Positions 38,422 to 49,702 of a DNA stretch of 64,000 nucleotides are shown here, in pieces. The DNA lies in assembly GCA_021397835.1 (NCBI GenBank), contig JAJFZO010000433.1, positions 248,001-312,000 on the forward strand. Reading direction: 5' to 3'. The DNA is from Moringa oleifera. Its lineage: Eukaryota; Streptophyta; Magnoliopsida; Brassicales; Moringaceae. The position numbers and the translations under genes were made by a program. Within the stretch, counting starts at the first letter, position 1. Each line of letters opens with the position of its first letter. The notes beneath the pieces were generated by a model. It saw only the letters and a list, made by a program, of their open reading frames with translations. It searched no databases and had not been told where the DNA came from.

Positions 38422-41400
38422 TCACAAGACATGATCGACTAACAAGTCACTGAAGAAAGGATCAAAAATTGCTTCTTTTGCTGAACCGTACTTGTCCAGA
38501 CGCTTCTTCAATGAGCGTAGATCTCTCTCATGCCTTGAAGAACGTTCCTAGCACAGTGTAATTAATTCAAATATTATTATGCTATTCGATGCAAAAGAAC
38601 TGAGAACAGGAGTGAAGAGCAGAGGCAGAAAGGAAGATAGAACATCTATCTTATAACTCACCTAGTGGGAATCATCAGAGTCCAGTTAAATCAATCAAAC
38701 AATTTATAAGTCACTTAAACCTACTTTATGAACTTAAGTAAGAAGAGGGAACACAGAACTCAACCATAGCAACTAGTAGTTATTGAGTAACTTGTTCGAT
38801 TAAATAGTAAGGACTTACAAATGATTTCTTCACGAGCAATGTATCAACCAAGTAGATTAACCACAATACATTTGTTCGAGGAAAGCTGTAGTGAAATCAA
38901 AATAAACAAAGTTCAGATTTCAACAATAGTGAACAAAGAACAATGTGGTTAAAAAAGTGAAGGGACCACAAGGATTTTGAAAACTTTCTAAAAGAGCCAA
39001 GCTCAGTGAATCTATAATCGACAGGCAGGGGGTGGTCACAGTAATCTCATGGTTTTTACTTCACCATCTCATTAATCTGTGACTTTGACGAGGGATAACT
39101 ACACCACATATCACCAAAGTTGCTAAGGTGTGTTGAGGGGAGAGAGGTAATAGAAGATATGCCTTCCAGAATCCATTGAAAACCATAACAAAGACCTATA
39201 TTTACAATTAGATGTTCAAGAAGAAATTAAGATTGCAGGAGAACATTATCACCTATCAGATGATACAGGCATAGGGACAGCATACATTACAAGGCTTCTG
39301 TTTTTTTTTTTTTTTTTTTAGCTCGCCTTACCCATGCTTCTTTAGTTTACCTGAACCTAGTCTAGATATTTAAGTGCCTCCCAAATCCAATTGAGCAAGT
39401 AAATGCAGTACAATGGCACCCATCTATTGTTTGTGCATACGATGGCATCAATATTCAACAATTATACCTTTCTTCCCAGTAATCTTCAGTCACATCCTTC
39501 ATCTTTCGGTAAGTTTCTGACTGCATATGATGTTAAATCCTTTAGCTGATATACTAAGATAAAAACAATTAAAACTTCCAATTTTTATTGCTATTTCTTA
39601 CTTGTTTATCTCCTTTGGGTCCTTTGAAAAGATAAGGATCAGATGATAGGTCCAAAAAGAGTATTTTTTCACCTGTACACATGATACTTGTTAGCTATGC
39701 AGAGTCACAATAATATTTAACCTCTCACATGGCAAACTATACTTAAAAGAGAAAAACTTTTACCAGTGTTGATTCTTGAAAGAGTGAAGTCTATTATTGA
39801 TATCTGCAAACCAAATGTTCTGACAAACATTCGCCTCCCTTCAAGAGTAAACTGCAATGTAACAGAGTCGTTTCGTCTGAGAAGTATATTTCCCCTGCAA
39901 CGAACAAATATTCCTAACTCAGGGGTGACAGAAAAATTTGACTAAAATACTCAAAGATTTGATAATAAGTAGACCAGTGCAGGTCTCGATGTTCAAACTC
40001 ATATGCAGCTTCAGCCACAGCTAGGCCAGCTGTAACCTGCAGTCCATGAAAGAGTGAAACTTAAGCAATACTTCATACTGTCAATGAATTCACTGGGAAA
40101 AGAAAAACGAAACATTTACTCAAAATGAACTTCTTCTTCCATGATTTAATTTTTCTGAAAACATGGTACTTAGAAAAGAACTGTACAACTAACCTGAACC
40201 AACAAACTCCGTGCTTCATCAAAATCCAAGAGAACAAAGCTTTCGAGATCTTTCCCACCATGTTGTAAAACAAACACAACATAACGCTGAATTCAGAAAG
40301 AATAGTAAATAGACCTAATTAGACCAACTTTTAACTCGAAAGATGTACATAAGTCATGTTTCCAGCCCGATATGATCTCAAAACTACTTAATTTGCACAA
40401 GTCTGTATCTTTGTGTGCATGGGGAACAGAGTGAACTTGAATCCTAAAAAGAAGAAGATGATGTCAACAAACCTGTTTCTCCGGGAACTCCTTCGGGTGA
40501 TCATTCTCTGAACCATGTTTTTCATCCCATTCTTCCCAAGCTCGGATCAATGCTGCATCATAAGGACCTTGACATACCCTTAAACTGTTGGATAAAGAGA
40601 TCATAAATGGATGGAATGACGTTACAGTACTTATTAGCTTATATTAGGCACATGACTTGATAGTGACATCCATGTGTTGCATTATTTTTGTGGAGCTCAT
40701 GTCTGACCTTGGCAAGTTCGGGTCTTTATAATCTATATCATGCTCAAATTTGAGTTTATTCTTTGATTTAATATTAAAGCCAAGAGACCTCAGCAGACAA
40801 TACTCTCGGCCTGAATGCAGCAAACTTCAGTCTAGATAGGAAGACAGTTAGACACCATGATGGCCAACCACATGTGCAGAACGATACGTGCTTTAATAGT
40901 ATATACCTCACACATCATGTTTTTCTTCACATCCAAAATGTGAATGATGCAGGATTTCTATGAAGGGAAGAATGGGGGAAATTTGGGGAAAAGGAATTGG
41001 AGAAAGCAGTGGAGAAGAAACAGAGAACAAGAAGAAAGAGAAGGAGAAGAAATGCTTGAGATTTTACTTCTTATTCAAGTCTCGTTTGCAAGAGAAGGAG
41101 AAGAAATGCTTGAGATTTTACTTCTTATTCAAGTCTCGTTTGCTTGGAGTGCATTTCACCAATTTAACAAAGCTAATTCCTAGTCAAACTACAAAATTAT
41201 AACAGAAGAGTCCTAATCTAATAATGAAACTCACCTAGCCATATTGTGGGCTAGTTACAAACTCAATCCTATTTTAGATAAGAGTTCTAATGAAATAATG
41301 AAACTAACCTATGCTTACCTGAGTTCTCAAATCCTAAGATGTCCTAAATCACTTAAATATCAAAAATAAAGAAAACTTGATATTTATCCTTATAATTTCC

Positions 41401-44400
41401 CACAAGGATGAAGGTCTTCTATTTTTGTTTTCTTTTGTTCTCCATCAGAGAACTTAGTAACTCAACTTAATACAAAGAGGGAAACAATTGAATCATTGGA
41501 AAATACAACAATCTGAAAAATATTCGATGGACAACATACTCTAGTGTTTTTATAAATGTTGTGCAAGAATTATGAGCATCATCCCCACATTCTCTTAATT
41601 GGTCAAGGGTCCGGCAAAGTATGGCCTCCTCAAGCAACTCTTCAGATCTCTGGAGTGCAGAAAAGCTCATGGTTAAGCATTAAAATGTAAATCATGAAAA
41701 TTCTTCTGACCAAAAAAAAAAGGGTTCCTTGTGCTACACTTTTATACTTCCACAAAAGATTCCTTTATTTTGCTTTAAAGACATCATCGAGTATAAAAAT
41801 TAGAAGCAAGTCCACTTCATTTGAGAGACCATTTCAAGGAACTGAATATTCAGAAAATTTATTTGAATAACACATTAACTATTGTTAGGATCTGAAGAAC
41901 TTTCAGTGATGGGCAGCAAAGCAAGCGAAGAATCATTAGTACTATGACTAAAAGGGAGACAATTTCTCAACGTTACTCACTGGCTGTAGTACGGTTTAGA
42001 TCAGATGCCATCATTCTGAATGCCTCTCCAACCTACCTCCCTCAGTGACACAGATTTGCACTAGCTAAGAAGTGCATAGGAAAAGAAATTAGAATAGAGT
42101 TAGTACCTTTTGCACTTCACCATTTACTCGAAAGTCTCCATCAATCGGAACTATTTTGCAAACACTATTACCAGCCTTAAATGCTTCTCCATAAGTACCT
42201 TCACCAACTTTGATGATGCATTGTGGATCACTAAATCAAGAAAGTTTCACATATGATGAGGTCAAGCAGAAGCTGCCCTTAAATAAAACCGACTGAACCA
42301 AAATACAGAAAGACATTGCAACTAGAACAACAATTAAATCAATTAATTTGCAGGCACCAAGAAAACAAATATGTCCAGCATCCTGCCTCACAAAGAATAA
42401 GCCAACTGTCTTGCAATACAATGAAAGCTGTGCAACAACAAGAACCCAAGCTACATTATAAAACTGCCAGATGAAAAATCACACACACTGGCTTCTCTAA
42501 GCCAGCCAAGGACACTTACCTAAAATCCTAACGTGGACAACCCTGAGTATGATCATTTCATTTTCCCGAAAGTTCTTTTTGTTTCAATTTCTTGAAAAGC
42601 ATAGCTATAGGAGCATTAAAAAAAAAATTAACTTAACCAAGCCAAACTGAAGCTATGTGCTCAACCAAAAAACAGAATACTGCACACGTTCTAAAGTATA
42701 TATGGTTTAGAACATAATATATACTGCAATATTGTGCCTCACATGCTGCAAATTCCTTATCTGATGTGTTTTAAAAAATGTGTCCTCATTCTCCTTGTCA
42801 TCATCACCATTACTGCTGAGTTAAAGTGGTTAGATAGTTACGCAAGTGTGTGAAGGGAACAAAAAGAACCTACCTTTCAGAGAAAAATAAACTTAACTAA
42901 GATTAAGTAAGAAAAATATAAGTTTCTCATGAATTACAAATAACTTTAATATAACAAAACCAAACATATCCATATAAAGAAACTGCTGCAATTGGAAGAG
43001 TAACAGACAAAAACTTGACTATATATGCATATATCTACGTGAAGTATCAAATGTAACAGTTAAAGCAAGCCAGTCTTATTAATGTGCATGCTTTGCTACT
43101 AAATGGGAAAACAATGAGTATCAAGAATAAGCAGCAAACCAAAATTTAGAGAACACATCCAGCAGAGTTGAAGGAGCAGACTGTCCACAAACTGCCAACA
43201 ATTCAGTAAACGGGTCCACATGTTCAAGAGCCAATGAAGCTGATGTAGATGCCAGAGAGAGTTTCCTGACTGCAGCTTCAATATCTTCACAATCCTTGTC
43301 AATGACGCTCATAGGATTGCTCGTTTCCGTCTTGGTGTCACTTTCAAGCACATTATTTTTCATTAAACTTGCATTACATCTGCTCTGGATAGATTGCAAA
43401 TCCGAATTTTTTTTCACAGAAGATTTTTCTGGTGTTCTAATATTTGAGCAATCAAAAACGTCATTGTATATAGGTTCCAAAGGAATTGCTGGAGTTCCTA
43501 ATATCTTGGATAGAGTGCTAGAAGGTGCACAAGTGGAATTTAACTGCCTAGAAATTAACCATTTCTCTAATCTTGAGGCTAGATGTGGCACCTCAACATT
43601 ATCAGTTTGATTGCCCATGGCCCAAGTACCAAAGTTCTTGGGTGAAGGGCTCTCCTCTAACAACTCAAAGGCATCAACCTCTTCAAAGTATTCCTTCTCC
43701 TTCTCAAAGCTAGGAGGTTGTACAACTTTTCCCTGTCAAAGACTATAAATGTAAGATTTTGTTTCTGCATGAAAGAAAATTAAATTATATTAAAACAAAC
43801 ATATGTAAGATTTTCCTTGCTAACAACTATAAATGCAAGAAAGAGTGGATTCTTGAGAAAAGATGGAGAAATGTTTAAAATTACAAATCAAGGTTGGCAT
43901 CTAATAACACTCAAAAGTGTCCAAATGAGGATTCAAAAAATCCACAACTCACAGAGCGATGACATGTTTCAAATTGAGAAACCTGAAGGAGCATAAGCAT
44001 TCAGGTCAAGGTGAAACTGTGTATTAATAACACCTTCAAGAATGAGAAACAAGAAAGAATTACACAGTCATACTTTAGGAACAGCTGGTTTTCCTTTTCT
44101 TCTCGTCTGCTTCTGCTTAGGTTGATTATTTACGTAGGCACCAACAGCTATACTTGTCCTCCCTCTATCAAACCCACAAAGTTAAAACATAAGGGCAGAA
44201 AGAACCTTGGAAAGTCCAGAAAATAATCTTCTTGATACAAATTGAAACTCCTTATTTGTTCCATTTTTATATGCATGTAAGCTCAGTGTAGCAAAAATCA
44301 TGTGTTATCACTTCAGCCTATCCTGCCTTCCCATGAATTTTGCATCATATTAATCTTTGCATCTTCAGTTTTGATGTCATTATAATGGTCGTGAAGTAGG

Positions 44401-45014
44401 CCCTGATCCAAACAAGTTCAGAAACCCCAAACCAAAATTCCCGGAAATAACCAAAAAAAAAAGCCAAGGAGAAAATTAGCAAACCTAATAAATGATGAAA
44501 AAGATGGAACAGTAAGAAAGAAAGAATTTGGAGCTTCACAAACCTGGTAGAAAGGGAACGATTCCAACTGACCCGCTTACTGACAACAGCTAAACTCGGT
44601 CGATTCCCTTTAGTTGAATCGACCTGCTCCCTGGCAACAAAGAAAAACAAGTAAGAATGGCTTTCAAGAAAACAAAACCCAAACAAACCCATTTTCATTT
44701 TCCTGGAAAGAAAAACCCACAAGTCTACAACTTTATGCTGGTTCTGTGGTCGTCTCCTTTGATAAATAGCTTCGACATAGGGTTGCTGACGCTTCCCCAC
44801 TTGTTGCTCTGATGCTAGGATTTCCGACCAAAGATCACCTGACATATACACATATACATTACAAACATACATTAGGTTTAGAATTGATTTGTAAATTAAA
44901 GATTGGGGAAACAAACTTAAAAATCATAGAAACAACACACTTGAAGAATACGGATAATAAGGAAAAAGAAAAGAAAGCAATTATTCCAGTGGCTATACTC
45001 GCTTTGGATCCCAT
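38422..45014 (-). CDS. HASPIN: Haspin protein kinase (histone H3 Thr3 kinase), 617 aa, 15 coding exons
   Basis: Atypical mitotic kinase that phosphorylates histone H3 at Thr3 and guides chromosome alignment. Exons: 45014-44999, 44838-44721, 44630-44544, 44164-44074, 43732-43140, 42230-42107, 41649-41540, 40584-40473, 40286-40194, 40036-39975, 39894-39764, 39672-39602, 39520-39468, 38885-38819, 38547-38422; together 617 codons. The N-terminal half is plant-haspin-like (DLWSEI near the start, FELLEESPSPK, RLEKWLIS). Kinase domain from about 305: GEGTYGEAF loop, K327, catalytic EHRDLHWGN (D466), and IIDFTLSR (D504), the haspin-specific replacement of DFG. The domain ends in the usual FFSDLLVDH. 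The first exon codes only five full codons. The exon 2/3 junction (TT|GTGGGT to CAG|GGAG) is the least certain. By position and sequence this matches Arabidopsis At1g09450. Confidence 0.93.
41037..41144 (-). repeat. 54-bp tandem duplication in haspin intron 7
   Basis: Two adjacent, essentially identical 54-bp units (agagaaggagaagaaatgct...), the second ending just before 41145. The period is exactly 54. They lie in the intron between 41540 and 40584. Being a multiple of three, the repeat reads as the same 18 residues twice in a plus-strand ORF (40944-41183), probably by chance. Confidence 0.9.
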
Positions 45015-45040
45015 TGAAGCACTGATCACTGACTGCACTC

Positions 45041-45075
<35 letters not shown>

Positions 45076-48000
45076 GGGGGAGTGTTTGAAATAATAACTT
45101 GAGCGGGAAGTAGCAGCTCCGGGATCGTGCCTTAGCCCCAAATTTAACAGGCCAATGGGCTCCTCAAAAAAGGCCAATGGACCGCTTGAAAAGGAGGCCC
45201 ACTTACATTGGGGCCCAAAAATGTCGAATCCCCTCATTTAACAATAATCCAATTAGTAGAGAACTCCACTAAATTATCACTTATCAATCAATCTCTCTCT
45301 CTCTTTTCATATCACCACTAATTTATTTCTTCTTTAATGAAACAAAAATTCCTATCAATAATCCCTTGCCCTAATACCCACTCCGGCAAATTACTTACTA
45401 ATAGACTGTTAATTAGCGTGAAATTATAATTAGAAGTGAAGCTTCTTCTACTAACCCATTAATACTATTTAAGTCGATGGAAAAAATTGTCATATGATTT
45501 ATATGATCCAATTATGCATATAATCAAGAACATTGACGTAAAATTAGGGTACACGCATGGTAGGTTAGGTTGCTGAGTCGAGAGAAAATCAATTGAGAGC
45601 TACTAGCTAACTTCCTAAGAGGATCCTCTTGTATCCTAATGCTTGTTGTTAATATAGTGTTTAGTACATAACACATAATTATAAACACCGACAATTTTTT
45701 TTTTTTTAAGAAGTAGAAGAAAAATACGTGTTCCTATCTTAGGGTTGAGATTGAGGGAACTCTTAATCAAGCATACCCAACATTATCTTTCCAAATCAAA
45801 ATTGTTAGGGTTTCTTTTTCAAATTATCGTGTATTACAAAGACTAATCAACCTCTGCTATCCTCTCCCCGCCTTGATTAGACATCGCACATATCAGTATT
45901 GTCGCTCCTAGCAATAATCATACAAAGACCCTAATTAAGCAATTGTAAATATTTTAAAAAATTATAAAATTTATGTTATTCTTTATTTCATATCTTAAAA
46001 CATTAATCAAAATTATGCGTATGCTTCATTTTTTTTTTCATTTTGTTAAAATTAATAATTTATCAAACTCAAAAATTAAAAATATTTCTTTTTGAGGGTT
46101 AATATTTACCCTCAATTAACTGATTTGATACAAAACACATTAAGGCAAACGACACAAGTAAATTAAAACGGATTTTGCTCGAAGAAAGGTGGTAGGGCAA
46201 TCTAGATATGGTAGGTTGTGGTGCGCGAGTACATTTTTCCTGAATTAGTGCATGTAATTAGCACAATCACGTAGCATGCCATGCATTAAAGTAGAAACTA
46301 ATGATGTTTCGGAGTTCACGTTCGTCACCGGAATCATAGGAACAAAACGTAACATAATGATTGGGCATGTTCGGGGTCACGGGTTAGTTACTCTTTTCAA
46401 ATTCAAACAGTACCAAGTTGTTTTTATTTGTACAATCGTGTTTACAGATTCCTCCCATGCCCTTAAATTCAGCTGATTAATATAATTAACAATTGTCGGA
46501 GATTAGAGCTGGTAAGTCAACACGGTTAGTTATCTTCCTAAGTTGTGTCAATTGTCATTCTAACGAATCAGATGGAAGCAATTTCCCTGCATCTTGATTT
46601 GCGGCCACGCAGGTGATTCATTTTTGTTGCCAAGAAAGCACTTGTGGACTCCACACGGCTACACATAAGTCTTGGGGTTCTCACATATATTACCAAAATT
46701 TTTAAAAAGTAAATTGTAAATATATTATATTATATTTTAAATATTAATTAAGTTATTTATATTTTATTAATTTAATTTAAATCTTGTTAAAAATTTTGAT
46801 TTCAAAATTTTTTAAATTCAATTTATTATTATAAAAAATATTAATTTACTGATTCATGTGAATGTAGTATAATGTTTCATAAAAAGATATTTATAGGTTA
46901 GATAAATATGAAATGATGAAGGGTGGCATTGGCTTGTCTGCCCTGTAAGGTATAAAACAGCAGGACTCCACGTGTTGCCTGTTCTTCAACGGCTCCCTCA
47001 AATAATTAAACATAATATATATATTATTACTAATTTTAATGTGTAGTTTTGTCGGCCAATGCCACAATGTATTGCCTAAGACTAAGAGGAAATGGATTTT
47101 GAGATTATATTTTATAGTTACAATTATGGATTTCTGTTTTTTGTAATGAAAGTGAGATTAGCAGGCAGGAAATTTTATCAGATAAACAGATGCCGGTCTT
47201 AATGGGTTAATGGAACATTGGCCAGTAGTGATATTTAGCGTCTAAATAATTTGATTTTATATTAATTTTGTTAGATAACAATGCAATTAAACGAACAGTG
47301 ATTATTTAATATTTTTTAGTGGAACAATAAATTATATATATTATTTAAAAAGCATTAACACAAATCAATGAAATTTATCGTTCCCATGGATTCAATTATG
47401 AATCAACAAATTTTTGATTGATTAAATTTTATTTTAAATACTATGATTGACTTATATTATTAAAATTACATGTCATAAAATTTTGAATCTTTTAATTAAA
47501 ATAATATCATCTTAAGAAATTAAAAAATTATTTGTTTATTCTTATTATATTTATTTAAAAATAATTGTTATCTTTGATTTATATATCTTTAATAATATTT
47601 ATTTTAAATATTATAATTATCTATTATTTGACGTGGGTTTAATTTTGATTTAATAGATACTTATACATCTGATTTACAATTATCCACCCATTAATAAGTA
47701 CTGGATACTCATACCCTTGCAGAAGATTTCAAAGGCTTTAAATTCTATTAACTTGGCCTATTAATTATTATAAGATAATCCAAAAAATCAATATTACTTA
47801 TGTAACATACTTCGTGCATCGATATAAATTAATACGATGCCTAAACATTAGCACTCATTTGTAAATCCAACGTAAATTCAAAAATGGATCTTCTCCTACC
47901 ACTTGTATACATTGTAACCCTTTATTTATACGTAAATATAGTTAAGATACCAAAATTATTTATTTTTTTATATTTTCTTTTTTAACCCCAAATAAGAAAA

Positions 48001-49702
48001 TAAAGAAAAAAATCACACTGCATTCAACAAGACAAACAGCCAAAAAAAAAAAAAAAGGCTTTTCTTTAAAGGTTTTGTTTTAGGAATTTTTGTGATACTG
48101 ATATTTAACCCAGAAAGATCATAAAAAATTTAAGAAATTAGTAAAAATAAGTATTTAAAAAAAAATGTTGTACTGATTTTTTTATGTTATTGGTATGTAA
48201 TAAGTAAATAAAATGACTTTAAAAGAATATTTTTTTAATAAAAAACATTATAATAAATCAGATTAACCAGAGAGTATACTTTTTCTATTCAAATTTGACC
48301 AACCAAACACTAAACGTCCACTAGTAACAGATTATATTCTAATTCCTCGCTGCTCTGCCTCTTCACCCATCCTAATCAACGCTTGTTTATCCTATTAGTT
48401 TCGCCACTGGGATTTATTATAATGTTGGGGCTAAATCATAATTAAAATATAACATAAACAGAAGCCAAACAACAGTCACAGTGGTGGGCACTCTTGATTA
48501 AAGCCACAATTACTAGGACAGAAGATAACAAAAAGAACAAAAGAAAGGAGACGAAAGGTAGGGGAGAATGGAGTAAAATGGCTGATAATCGGTCATCTTC
48601 AGAACAAATCAAAGAAAAATTCCTGGAGGAAACCTTCCATATTTCCATGCTTCTCTTTTACTGTATGTGTATCTCGCTGTAATGTGTGTGTTGTAATGTA
48701 AGGCATCTAAAATCATCACCTACCACTGATAACTCCATCCCTTCTTCTCTTATTATCTCCCACCAGATCACACCACTCAAAGTTTAGGGCTTTGCCTCCT
48801 AATCTAAACAAATTCCATGTCCATCCACTCCTTGGAACTGACTCTCTCAAAGGGCGTTTCCTGTCATTTTTGCCTTTTCGTTTTTGGAGTTGAAAAGGAG
48901 TGTCACTGCTGGTGCGAGAAAGCTCCGTCCCAGCTTAGATTCAATCACCCTCACGTTTGCCCCTCACGCTGACAGTACCCGGAAGGGAAATCTCCTTATT
49001 TTGGCCATTTATCTGGTTTTTGAAAAGCAGGTTGATTTGGGTTCTCTCAAAATGGACTGTTTTTGACATGGGTTTCCTGCAATTGTTTCGTCTGAGATCT
49101 GGGTTCTGTGTTTCGTTTTCTTAGCCCTTGTGGATATGCTAGAGGAGTAAAGATCTGGACTTTGAGGCTCGCTGTTTTTGAGTTCATTACAGAAAGGTAA
49201 CAACATTTCTTTTCACCCTCCCCCCACACCCATTTTTTTCCCCATTTTGTAGTTGTTAATTTGTGTAATGCTCGTATATCTGTATATAATTTAGGATTGC
49301 ATCCCACCGGAGCTTCTTACTTGCGCTGAGTGTAATGGTTTTCTGCTTGATAGACGTTTGCTTCTTATTTGGGGTCCTTTAGTTCCCTTGTGTTGTGTGA
49401 TCTGTTTGCTTATGGTAATTGGAAATGCTTCTGTGTGGGTTCTTACTTAGGTCTTTGTGCTTCTGCGTCCTTTCTTCATGGAATCTGGTATATTTGGTTT
49501 GGCATGGTTGTAAGGTTTTCTCTGTTCAGTTGTGTGCAGAAATGAGCAGTCACAGTAAAGGGTTTTAGGGGCTTGAGAAGGAGTTTTCATATGGTCATGT
49601 AACTGATATTCCAACCTTACAATTATTGTCTTTTTCTGTAACTTGCATTTTGAGCATTTATTGATGTAAATAGGTTTACATATCTGAAAGGCAAAACAAA
49701 GG
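45015..49702. other. Divergent intergenic region between haspin and receptor-like kinase
   Basis: No gene recognised in 4.7 kb. A GA run at about 45043-45073 is CT-rich on the haspin sense strand, 30-60 bases upstream of its ATG. From about 46690 to 48260 the sequence is extremely AT-rich with few ORFs. The receptor-like kinase leader starts around 48700-48800 and appears to be spliced from 49197 (donor GTAACA) to 49673, 29 bases before the ATG. Confidence 0.5.
46690..48260. other. Extremely AT-rich block
   Basis: About 1.6 kb dominated by A/T runs (for example 46691-46850 and 47250-47640), with no ORF of note. It may be a matrix-attachment-like region or decayed transposon material; nothing visible decides between these. 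Confidence 0.5.

Noticed and set aside
40944..41202. Two overlapping plus-strand ORFs in a haspin intron
   Set aside because: Open only because of the purine-rich 54-bp tandem repeat; no family resemblance.
44345..44914. Single 189-codon minus-strand ORF as one exon
   Set aside because: It reads through introns: only 44838-44721 and 44630-44544 match the haspin N-terminal pattern; the rest is Phe/Leu-rich intron translation.
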